From NCBI GenBank assembly GCA_903847405.1, contig CAINDP010000034.1, positions 1 to 64,000 on the forward strand: a stretch of DNA of 64,000 bases, read 5' to 3'. The position numbers and the translations under genes are program-made. The notes under the pieces are model-generated. The model saw nothing but the letters and a program-made list of their open reading frames with translations. It searched no databases and had not been told where the DNA came from. This DNA comes from an uncultured Myxococcales bacterium. GTDB lineage: Bacteria; Myxococcota_A; UBA9042; DTJE01. Below, piece after piece: positions 20,001-28,393 of the stretch (positions are counted from its first letter, which is position 1; every line of letters starts with the position of its first letter).

Positions 20001-22795
20001 TAGAGGGCCGAGTTGCGGACGCCCGAGCAGTACACGCGCAGCGCGCCGTCCCAGTAGTTGCTGACGTTGACGATGACACCCTTGACGAAGGTGTTCGGGG
20101 GACAACTGGCGAAGTGCTGGATGTTGTCCGCCCCGGGATTCCAGGGGGAGGAAATCGCGCTCTCGACGCCGTACCCGTTTTCGGTGGTCGTCCAGCCGGC
20201 CGCCAGTTTGGTGCAGCGCAGCTTGCCCAGGTGGTCCAGGTAGTCGTTCGCGTAGACTTCCATGCCCGTGGCCAGCCAGCCGTCGGGGCACTTCATGAAG
20301 TGGTCGCAGTTGTCGCAGCAATTGGCCTTGCCGCAATCCCCATCCGCGGCCCAGGACTGGGTGTCGCTGAATCCCCACCATCCCACCTGGCCGGTGTCGA
20401 AGAGGCTGTTGAAGCACTGGGCGTTCGCGCGAATGTCGCCGTCCAGCCGGCCCGTGGCGTAGATGGAAAGATTCATCATCGCGCAGTTCGCGCTGAACTC
20501 GATCCGGTGCCACTGGCGATCCAGGCCGGTCCCGCCGCCATACCGCGCCTGGATCTGGCCCGCCGTGACGATGCCGCCGCCCCGGGGGAAGGCGCCCGCG
20601 CCCGGGTTGCCGCCGACGACCAGGTCGCCGGTGAGTTCCAGCGACAGGCCCAGGTTCTGGTGGTCGTACAACCGGATCCGCCGCGGGGCGTTGTTCAATT
20701 CCAGGATGCCCTCGTCCAGGCCGCCGTTGTGGAAGGAGATGCTGGACTTCCGGTACGGGGCGTTCACCGTGGTTTCCGCAAGGGCCAGCGTGGCGTCCGA
20801 GCCGCAACACTCGGTCGTGCCGTCCCGGGAGAACATGCCCTTGCCATGAACGTCCAGGACCGCGTCCGGGACCATGGTGTTGATACCCACGTTGCCGCCG
20901 GGGCTGACGGTCAGGCGGGCCGTTCCGAAGCCCGCGCCGTACGCGCCCGCGTCGCCGCCGTCCTCGAAGATCGAAAAGGTGTTGGCCGGGGTGACGCTGG
21001 CGCTGTAGCCGCCGATGGACCAGTTCTTCTGGTTGCCCCGGTAGTTGAACAGGATCTTGGGCTCGTCGTACCCGCCGTCGGTGACCACGGCGAGGACCTG
21101 CCCGTAGGACTGCCCGCCGCTGGAATGGAACACGGCCGCGACCGCGTTGCCGGTCGGGTTCTGGACTTCCAGGCGATTCGTGTAGGACGCGTTCGGGCTG
21201 ATGCCGATGCCCATGCGGCCGGCCACCACGGCGTTGGTGCCGCCCGGGTCGGCCCATCCGTTCAGCCCGCCGACGTTCAGGCTGTTCGGGGCGAACAGGT
21301 TCGGCGTGTGCGTGCCGCTGGTGAACGCGCCGTCTTGGTTCAGGCGCAGCCAGGAGTCGGTGGCCCGGAAGGCGTGCTTGCCGTTCAGCGAGACGTCCGT
21401 CCTGACGTCCATCCGGGTGCCGTCCATCGAGGCCAGTTGCGTGTGGACGACGCCGTCGGCGGAGTGCGTGTAGAAGTTGAACGACTGCCCGCTGAGCTGG
21501 AACATGGCGCCCGCGGCCGACGAGACCCAGTTCGACCCGTTGTACCACTCGTTGTTCGCCAGGTGCACATAGTCGCCGCCCGAACTGAGGTAGGCGGCGC
21601 CGACCTGGACGTACTGGTTCGTGCCGGCCGAAAGGGAGGTGCCGGCCGCGAACGACCCGCCCGCCACGCCGTTGCCCTGGATGTTGAAGTTCGCCCCCGC
21701 CTGCTGGACGGTCCCGTTCGCGATGAAGCTGCCGGCGCTGGAGGCGGGCATGTAGTACGCGCCTTCGTGATCGTCCAGGAGGTCGGCGTTCAGATAGTCC
21801 ACCTTCCCGTTCCGCGTGGCCGGGACGGCGAAGGGCACGGTGCCGCTGCCCGGGTTGAACGTCTTGACGGCCGTGTAGGTCTGGGGCGTGTTCAACAGCG
21901 ACACGTTCGTGGACAGCCGGGCGTCGTTCACGGTGCCCGCGATCAGGTTCGTCGCGTCCTGGTACCACGCGCCCTGCTGGCCATCCAGGAGGTCCGCGTT
22001 CAGGTTCGTGACCACGCCGGTCTTGCCGGTGTCGACCAGGAAGGGCGCCGACCCGGAAGGACTGAACGTCTTGGTCCCGGTGAAGGTCTGGGCGCCGGTC
22101 AGCCAGGCCACGTTCGCCGGCACCACCCCGTCCGGCAGCGTGCCCAGCAGGTTTCCCGCGGTCTGGTAGAAGGCCCCGTCCTGGCCGTCCAGCCGATCCG
22201 CGTTCAGGTTGATCACGATGCCGTTCCGGGCGGGATCCACCGTGAAGGGGATGCTGCCGGTCGCGGGGGCGAAGTTCATCACGCCCGAGATCGTCTTGGG
22301 GTCGTCCCGCAGGACCACCTTCGTGGACAACCGGCTGTCGTCCACGGGACCGGTGCTCCCGGAGAGGCCCTCGTAGTACGCCCGGTTCTGCCCGCCCAGC
22401 AGCATCGCATTCGCAGCCGTCGCAGCCTGCTCGGCCTTCAGGGCGTAGGCGACCGACGTGATGGCCCGGCAGTCCCCGAACAGCACGCCCGCCACCTCGA
22501 CCTTCATGCTGGCGGCCGCCTTGTCGGCGAAGTAGTTCCCCAGGGACGACAGGTCCAGGTTCTGGCTGAACACGCCGCCGATCACCGGAAGGCTGCCGGC
22601 ATCGACCACCTGTTCGGTCCCCAGGCAGTTCGCCGTCGGGAACAGGTGGATCCGGACCGCCAGCGTCCCCGTCACGACCTCGCCGGCGACGTTTCGCACC
22701 ACGCCGTCGATGTTCATCGTCCGGGGCACGTTCTGGGCGTCGGCCGCCACTGCCGTCAGGCTCAGGGCCAGGAACAGGGCTCCCTGGATCCGCAT
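20000..22795 (-). CDS. Secreted fibre-like surface protein with phage-tail-fibre-type repeats
   Basis: Signal peptide MRIQGALFLALSLTAVAADAQ; three NLNADxLDGQxGAxYQ-type repeats; C-terminal Cys/aromatic domain. Confidence 0.75.
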   Translation of the reverse strand: MRIQGALFLALSLTAVAADAQNVPRTMNIDGVVRNVAGEVVTGTLAVRIHLFPTANCLGTEQVVDAGSLPVIGGVFSQNLDLSSLGNYFADKAAASMKVEVAGVLFGDCRAITSVAYALKAEQAATAANAMLLGGQNRAYYEGLSGSTGPVDDSRLSTKVVLRDDPKTISGVMNFAPATGSIPFTVDPARNGIVINLNADRLDGQDGAFYQTAGNLLGTLPDGVVPANVAWLTGAQTFTGTKTFSPSGSAPFLVDTGKTGVVTNLNADLLDGQQGAWYQDATNLIAGTVNDARLSTNVSLLNTPQTYTAVKTFNPGSGTVPFAVPATRNGKVDYLNADLLDDHEGAYYMPASSAGSFIANGTVQQAGANFNIQGNGVAGGSFAAGTSLSAGTNQYVQVGAAYLSSGGDYVHLANNEWYNGSNWVSSAAGAMFQLSGQSFNFYTHSADGVVHTQLASMDGTRMDVRTDVSLNGKHAFRATDSWLRLNQDGAFTSGTHTPNLFAPNSLNVGGLNGWADPGGTNAVVAGRMGIGISPNASYTNRLEVQNPTGNAVAAVFHSSGGQSYGQVLAVVTDGGYDEPKILFNYRGNQKNWSIGGYSASVTPANTFSIFEDGGDAGAYGAGFGTARLTVSPGGNVGINTMVPDAVLDVHGKGMFSRDGTTECCGSDATLALAETTVNAPYRKSSISFHNGGLDEGILELNNAPRRIRLYDHQNLGLSLELTGDLVVGGNPGAGAFPRGGGIVTAGQIQARYGGGTGLDRQWHRIEFSANCAMMNLSIYATGRLDGDIRANAQCFNSLFDTGQVGWWGFSDTQSWAADGDCGKANCCDNCDHFMKCPDGWLATGMEVYANDYLDHLGKLRCTKLAAGWTTTENGYGVESAISSPWNPGADNIQHFASCPPNTFVKGVIVNVSNYWDGALRVYCSGVRNSAL

Positions 22796-22999
22796 CCGCG
22801 ACGTCACGTCCACATCGACCTCCCTCAACGCCCCGCCGTCCGGTCGGCTCCACGCCTCGCGCCCGACGTTCCTGCCACCGCGGTTCCGACGGCAGACCTA
22901 TGATCGTTCAACAGGTTGGAGCACTACTAATGCCACTCCGGGGCGGGCGCGTCAATCCCGGCATGCGGGTTTCCAGGCGATCGGGGGGGCCTTTCCGGC

Positions 23000-24370
23000 C
23001 TATCCCACCGGTTGGCGCATGAAGGTGAGGTACTCGAGGTTCTTGATGCGGTTGTTGAAGATCAGCAGGCCCGCGGCCAGCGTGATGATGCAGGCGCCCA
23101 GGTACCCGAAGCCGTAGAACGACGGACCCAGGCGCAGCGTGATCAACGTCAGCACCGTGTTCGACCCCAGGAACAGCAGGGACAGGAACACGCCCGACCC
23201 GCGGAAATCGAAGTACAGGATCAGGATCAGCAGGATCAGCAGGCCGCCGTGGAAGAAGGCGCCGATCACCGCCACCCGGAACACGGGTGTGTCGGCCGGG
23301 TCGATGCCCATCAGCGACACCAGGTACGGCATCAGCAGGAAGACGCCCGTGGTCACCGCGCCCTGCCAGATCAGCACCGTCCCCAGGGCCTCCCGCAGCA
23401 CGTCCAGCATTTCGGCCTTCCGCTGCAGGATCAGGTCCAGCGGCGCCTTCTGGAGGATCGTGCCGTAGTAGTTCTTGTACCGGAGGTAGAAGTCCGTTTC
23501 GATCCGCAGCAGGAAGATCGCCAGCGTCGGCAGGATGGTGACGTACGCGATGAACATCGCCGAGTCGTACGGGAAGTGCGTGCGGAAATACGAGTGGATG
23601 ACGATGCCGGAACCCGAGTACCAGAAGAGGATCTTGTCGATCCAGATGGCCGTGTTGTAGGCCAGACCGGCGACGACCAGGGACGGGTAGACCTTGAAAT
23701 ACGCCAGGAACTCGAAGTCGAACCCGTGTCCGAACCGGTACTCGGCGAACACCCGGTGCATCAGCAGGACCATCAGCAGGACCTGGCCGACCAGGAAGCC
23801 CATCGCCAGGCCGTCCAGGCCGAAGAACGCCGACAGCAACTGGGACAGCAGGAACGACGTCAGGTACCCCACGGCAAAGGCCAGCACGATGCTGCTGTAG
23901 TCCTTCGCCGCCGACAGGAACAGCATTTCCACCCAGATGACCGACACCGTCACGTACAGCCCCAGGGCCGTCATCTTGTACAGGAACGACAGGTCCGCGA
24001 AGAACAGCGCCAGCGCGCCCGTCACCGTCTGGAACAGCACCGTCACGACCAGGGCGCCCACGAAGGTGGGCACGACCGCGTCCGGGTTCCGCAGGTAGAA
24101 CTGGTCCGACACGTAGCGCGTGACCACCAGTTGCAGCGCGCCCGTGGCGATCAGGCTGAAGCAGTACACGTACACGATGGTCACGGTGAACACGTGGACG
24201 TCCCGATCCTGCATGGACGGCATCGCGAACATCGACAGGGCGGCCAGGCCCATGATCGAAATCAGCCAGGGACCGGAAAAGATGACGGCGGAATAGGTAT
24301 AGAGTTTCAGCCACTCCGCGAACGTCTTGCGCTGCGCCATTTCCCGCAGCCTGAAGCCGATACCTGCCAT
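23000..24370 (-). CDS. pelG: PelG-like exopolysaccharide membrane transporter
   Basis: MAGIGFRLREMAQRKTFAEWLKLYTYSAVIFSGPWLISIMGL N-terminus and polytopic layout typical of PelG; start adjoins pelF stop. Confidence 0.9.
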   Translation of the reverse strand: MAGIGFRLREMAQRKTFAEWLKLYTYSAVIFSGPWLISIMGLAALSMFAMPSMQDRDVHVFTVTIVYVYCFSLIATGALQLVVTRYVSDQFYLRNPDAVVPTFVGALVVTVLFQTVTGALALFFADLSFLYKMTALGLYVTVSVIWVEMLFLSAAKDYSSIVLAFAVGYLTSFLLSQLLSAFFGLDGLAMGFLVGQVLLMVLLMHRVFAEYRFGHGFDFEFLAYFKVYPSLVVAGLAYNTAIWIDKILFWYSGSGIVIHSYFRTHFPYDSAMFIAYVTILPTLAIFLLRIETDFYLRYKNYYGTILQKAPLDLILQRKAEMLDVLREALGTVLIWQGAVTTGVFLLMPYLVSLMGIDPADTPVFRVAVIGAFFHGGLLILLILILYFDFRGSGVFLSLLFLGSNTVLTLITLRLGPSFYGFGYLGACIITLAAGLLIFNNRIKNLEYLTFMRQPVG

Positions 24371-25857
24371 CAGGACCCTCCGCAGAACTGCCGGTACACG
24401 TCGCGATAGGCATCCAGCATGGCGCGCCGGACGTAGTAGCGGCCCACGCGCTCGCGGCCCGCGTCGCCCATCGCCCTGGCCTTGTCCGGATCCCGGAGGA
24501 TGGCCAGGATGGCGTCGGCCGTTTCCCGGGGCGACCGGACGTTGGTGATGTACCCGGCGGGACCGATGGCCTCGTCGTCGCTGCCCGACCCGAAGATCAG
24601 TTCCGCGCACGCGCCCACGCTGCTGGCCACGACGGGGATCCCGACGCGCATGGCCTCCAGCAGGACGAAGGGCTGGGCCTCGCTGATGCTGGTCATGACC
24701 AGGCACGACATGCCCGGGTAGTAGTCCTTCATGTTCACGGCACCGGTGAACTCGAACACGTTCTTCAGGGACAGCACGCGCACCAGGCGCTCGCACTCGT
24801 CGAAGTAGGACTCGTCCTCGTCCCGGCCGCCCAGGATCTGGAAGCGGACCTCGGGCATTTCCTCGCTGACCATCTTGGCCGCGCGGATGAACGTCTTGAC
24901 GTCCTTGATGGGCGCGACGCGTCCCACCATGCAGACCCGCGGCGGACCCCGGCGCCCGTCGGCATGGTCCAGCGCCAGGCCGTCGAACCGCTCGATGTCG
25001 ATGCCGTTCGGGATGATGCCGGTCTTTTCCGGCGGGGCGCCGCCCTGGACCTGCAACTGGCGGTTGCCCTCGTACAGCGTGTAGATACGGGCCGCGTGGT
25101 CGTAGGCGATGCGGGACAGCAGTTCGAACTTCTGCATCCACATGGACTGCAGGGCGCCCACCTGCTTGGTCGGCACCAGGGACGAGGGCTTTTCCCGGTA
25201 GATCCAGTGGGCCTGCGTGATTTCGATCATGCGTTCGTTGGTGTAGATGCCGTGCTCGGTGATGACCAGCGGCGCCCCGGTGCGGACCGACGCCACGGCG
25301 CCCAGGAGGCCGGCGTAGCCCGTGCAGGTGGCGTGGTACAGGCGCGCCTCGGGCAGTTCGGCATACAGGATGCGGAACAGCGGCAGCGCCATGAACCGGA
25401 GGGTCCAGAAGAAGTCGATGAACGAGAACTCGGGGTAGTTCTGCTGGTAGCGCCGGACCAGCAGGTCCCAGAACTCCTTCCCGTGGAACACGTCGTAGGG
25501 CGTGATCGCGTCGCGGTTGGACGGGTCCAGGCGCTCGAGGATCGCCCGCACGCCGGACGTGTCGTTCCGGCCCAGTTCGTCGATGAACCCCTCGAGGGCC
25601 TCCCAGGCCTTCTTCTTCCGGGCGAAGCGGGGGCCGCGCCAGGTGATGGTGTCCATCAGGGGAACCTGCCGGAATTCCAACACGTTCGGCGGAAACTCGT
25701 ACTTGGGTTCCTCGGCGGTTTCCCGGGACACGCCGATGTGGACCAGCGAGAAGGAAACGTCCTTCATGCTGGTGAGGAGGTCGTGGACCCACGTCGACAC
25801 GCCGCCGACGACGTAGGGGTAGGAACCCTCCAGGATCATGCAGACATCGGTCTTCAT
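24370..25857 (-). CDS. pelF: PelF-like GT4 glycosyltransferase
   Basis: MKTDVCMILEGSYPYVVGGVSTWVHDLL; GRVAPIKDVKTFIRAAKMV; SISEAQPFVLLEAM. Confidence 0.95.
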   Translation of the reverse strand: MKTDVCMILEGSYPYVVGGVSTWVHDLLTSMKDVSFSLVHIGVSRETAEEPKYEFPPNVLEFRQVPLMDTITWRGPRFARKKKAWEALEGFIDELGRNDTSGVRAILERLDPSNRDAITPYDVFHGKEFWDLLVRRYQQNYPEFSFIDFFWTLRFMALPLFRILYAELPEARLYHATCTGYAGLLGAVASVRTGAPLVITEHGIYTNERMIEITQAHWIYREKPSSLVPTKQVGALQSMWMQKFELLSRIAYDHAARIYTLYEGNRQLQVQGGAPPEKTGIIPNGIDIERFDGLALDHADGRRGPPRVCMVGRVAPIKDVKTFIRAAKMVSEEMPEVRFQILGGRDEDESYFDECERLVRVLSLKNVFEFTGAVNMKDYYPGMSCLVMTSISEAQPFVLLEAMRVGIPVVASSVGACAELIFGSGSDDEAIGPAGYITNVRSPRETADAILAILRDPDKARAMGDAGRERVGRYYVRRAMLDAYRDVYRQFCGGS

Positions 25858-26891
25858 GGGACCCCCAGCACGGCCGCCAGGTCCTCGAAACGGGGTTCAT
25901 CGGGGAACCGCCGGCGGGCCTCGGCCACGATGGCACGCGCCCCTTCCACGTCCTGCCGCTCGTAGGCGACCTCGGCCAGGGCAACGTGCACCTGCGGGTC
26001 GTCGGGACATGCCGCGGCATGGCGCTGCAGCGCTTCCTCGGCCTTGTCCAGGCGTCCCATCCGCCGCAGCAGCATGCCCGCGTACAGGTCCACCTGCACG
26101 GGCCGGTCCTGGATCAGCAGCGCCTTGTCCAACGCCCGCAGGCCGATTTCATGGAAGTACCGGACCATGCCCTGGTCCAGCAGCCCCGCATCGGTGTAGT
26201 CCAGCACGATGCGCGCCAGTTCGACGTGGCGTTCCGCGGTGGTCGGGCTGCGATCCACCTCCCGCACCAGGCGGAAGATGCGGTCGTTGAACTCCTTTTC
26301 CATTTCCGACAGCGCGTTGCTGGCGTAGTAGCGGATCTCGCGGGACTCGTCGGCCAGGGCGCGCTTGAGCAGTATCACCGCGTCGGCCCGCGGCAGGCGC
26401 GCCAGGGACAGGATCGCGCCGCGCTTGAGGGGGACGTCGTCGCCCGCCAGGATGTCCTTCAGGGGGGACACGTCGATTTCGGCCATCAGGAAACGATCGC
26501 CGTCGGCCTCGGTGCGGACCAGTTCGGGGATGACGGCCGGGTCGAACGAGATGTAGTCCTGGAAATCCTTCAGCAGTTCGCCGCTGCGCTTGGGCGCCGA
26601 CGCGATCAGGGCGTAGACCATCACGAAGCCCAGGAAGCCCAGGAGGGGCAGCGGGAGCATCAGGCACAGGCCGACCACGGCCCAGGCCCGATCGCTGCCC
26701 TTCGAAAAGTCCCAGCGCCGGACCAGCCCCACGGACAGCAGCGACACCGCCAGGAGGTGGGCGCCCAGGGGCAGGAACACGCGCCAGAAGGGCGACAGGC
26801 CGAAGCCGTGCAGCAGGAACACGAAGGCCTCGACCTCGAGGACCGCCTCGAGGACCGCCAGCAGCCGACCTGGCTCGCTGAGGAACCGCAT
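25854..26891 (-). CDS. pelE: PelE-like membrane/TPR-HEAT protein
   Basis: N-terminal TM segments then helical repeat region; position between PelD- and PelF-like genes; overlaps pelF start. Confidence 0.8.
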   Translation of the reverse strand: MRFLSEPGRLLAVLEAVLEVEAFVFLLHGFGLSPFWRVFLPLGAHLLAVSLLSVGLVRRWDFSKGSDRAWAVVGLCLMLPLPLLGFLGFVMVYALIASAPKRSGELLKDFQDYISFDPAVIPELVRTEADGDRFLMAEIDVSPLKDILAGDDVPLKRGAILSLARLPRADAVILLKRALADESREIRYYASNALSEMEKEFNDRIFRLVREVDRSPTTAERHVELARIVLDYTDAGLLDQGMVRYFHEIGLRALDKALLIQDRPVQVDLYAGMLLRRMGRLDKAEEALQRHAAACPDDPQVHVALAEVAYERQDVEGARAIVAEARRRFPDEPRFEDLAAVLGVP

Positions 26892-26954
26892 GCCTTCGAA
26901 CCTCCCAGGGCGGGACGCCTGCCCCGCCGACCAACGCTTCCGACGATACCCCTG

Positions 26955-28391
26955 CTAGCGCCCCTGCCGCAGGTCCATGCGCTCGGCCTCTTCCATCAGG
27001 CGGGCCTCCGACAGCGGCTCGGCGCCCGTGGTGGACGAGATGCCCATCTTCAGGCGCAGGTGGGCGAACCGCGATCCGTAGCCGCCGAACGTCTTCCGGA
27101 ACGACTCGTTGACGCGCGCCGTCACGATCGCGGCCTGGTTGACCGTCGTGGACGGCAGGATGATGCCGAACGACCCGATCTCGCGGTGCACGCCGACGAC
27201 GTCCACGGTCCGCAACAGGCGGCGCAGCAGCACGCCCATCTCGCTGAGCATCAGGCGGCGCTCGTCGGGTCCCAGCGTTTCGTGGTCCAGCAGTTTCACC
27301 AGCAGGTAGGTGCACGAACCGCCGTACCGCCGCACGCGCTGGGCCTCCTCGGCCAGGCGCTGCGTCAGGAAGCGATGGTTGTAGGTCCCCGTGGCCTCGT
27401 CGTCCACGCGGGCGTCCATGGCCGTGTCGAACCGGCGGGCGTCGGTGAGCGTCTTGCCGACCCAGCCCGCGATGGTGAACAGGTGGCTGACCGTCATCGC
27501 GGTCAAGCGCACGAAGGGGATGCGCTCGATGACGATCAGGCCCAGGACCTCGTCCCGGGAGGCGTCCACCAGGGGAGCGCACGCCAGGATGTCGCCGGCC
27601 GAAACGCCCGACGCGTCCTTGACCACGGTCACCTCGCGGCGTTCGACCGCGCGGGCCACGGCCGGGTTCCCCTCGTCCAGGCGATCCTCGAACTCCTCGG
27701 GCGAGGCCCATCCGCGGGACAGGCGCAGGGTGAACACGCGGCCCGCGGCGTTTCCGACCACCTGGGAGGGGACGTCGGCCGCCAGGTACAGGGCGAACTT
27801 TTCCGCGCCGGTGAACCGCGCCACCAGGTCCATGACCGCCGGGTAGGCCTCGTCGGGGCTCAGCGTCTGGAGCCCCTGGGCCGAGGCGTAGAACTCGGCC
27901 AGGGGATCGTCGGCCGACAGGACGCGCTGCTGCAGTTCGTCCTTCACCTTCAGCAGGAGGGTGTTTTCCCGGGCCAGTTCGTCGGTCCGGCGATCCAGAT
28001 CCTTCACGTCGTTCTGCAGACGCAGGACCTCCCGGTTCGCGATTTCGCGGATTTCACCCAGCAGCAGGCCCAGCAGGATGAACAGGTAGGCGGGGATGAA
28101 CTGGCTCCATTCGGCCGTCAGGCGAAGCCCCCCCAGGTCCTTGTTCCAGAAGAGGTATCCAATGTAGACGGCCGCGGACAGGAGGCCCGTGACGAAGCCG
28201 TCGAAGGTGCCGTACCGCGAGGCGATCAGGATCACCAGGAACAGGAAGGGATGCGGACTGACGGTCAGGTACCCCGGATCGTCCGGGAAGAAGGCGGCGT
28301 TCAGCGCCACCAGCATCGCCAGGCCCAGCAATGCCTCGATGAGGCTCTCGATCTGCCGGGAGTACCGGCTGGTCGAAACGCTCTTCGTCAT
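26955..28391 (-). CDS. pelD: PelD-like c-di-GMP receptor (TM-GAF-degenerate GGDEF)
   Basis: Four N-terminal TMs, coiled coil, GAF-like region, C-terminal GGDEF-like domain with EIGSF replacing GGDEF and an upstream RTVD (RxxD). Confidence 0.85.
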   Translation of the reverse strand: MTKSVSTSRYSRQIESLIEALLGLAMLVALNAAFFPDDPGYLTVSPHPFLFLVILIASRYGTFDGFVTGLLSAAVYIGYLFWNKDLGGLRLTAEWSQFIPAYLFILLGLLLGEIREIANREVLRLQNDVKDLDRRTDELARENTLLLKVKDELQQRVLSADDPLAEFYASAQGLQTLSPDEAYPAVMDLVARFTGAEKFALYLAADVPSQVVGNAAGRVFTLRLSRGWASPEEFEDRLDEGNPAVARAVERREVTVVKDASGVSAGDILACAPLVDASRDEVLGLIVIERIPFVRLTAMTVSHLFTIAGWVGKTLTDARRFDTAMDARVDDEATGTYNHRFLTQRLAEEAQRVRRYGGSCTYLLVKLLDHETLGPDERRLMLSEMGVLLRRLLRTVDVVGVHREIGSFGIILPSTTVNQAAIVTARVNESFRKTFGGYGSRFAHLRLKMGISSTTGAEPLSEARLMEEAERMDLRQGR

Positions 28392-28393
28392 GG

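Noticed and set aside
19962-22853. 963-aa minus-strand ORF overlapping the fibre protein
   Set aside because: Frame-shifted reading of 20000-22795; lacks signal peptide and has G/R/P-rich composition.
22908-24413. 501-aa minus-strand ORF overlapping pelG
   Set aside because: Alternative frame of pelG; the 23000-24370 frame has the clear polytopic membrane sequence.
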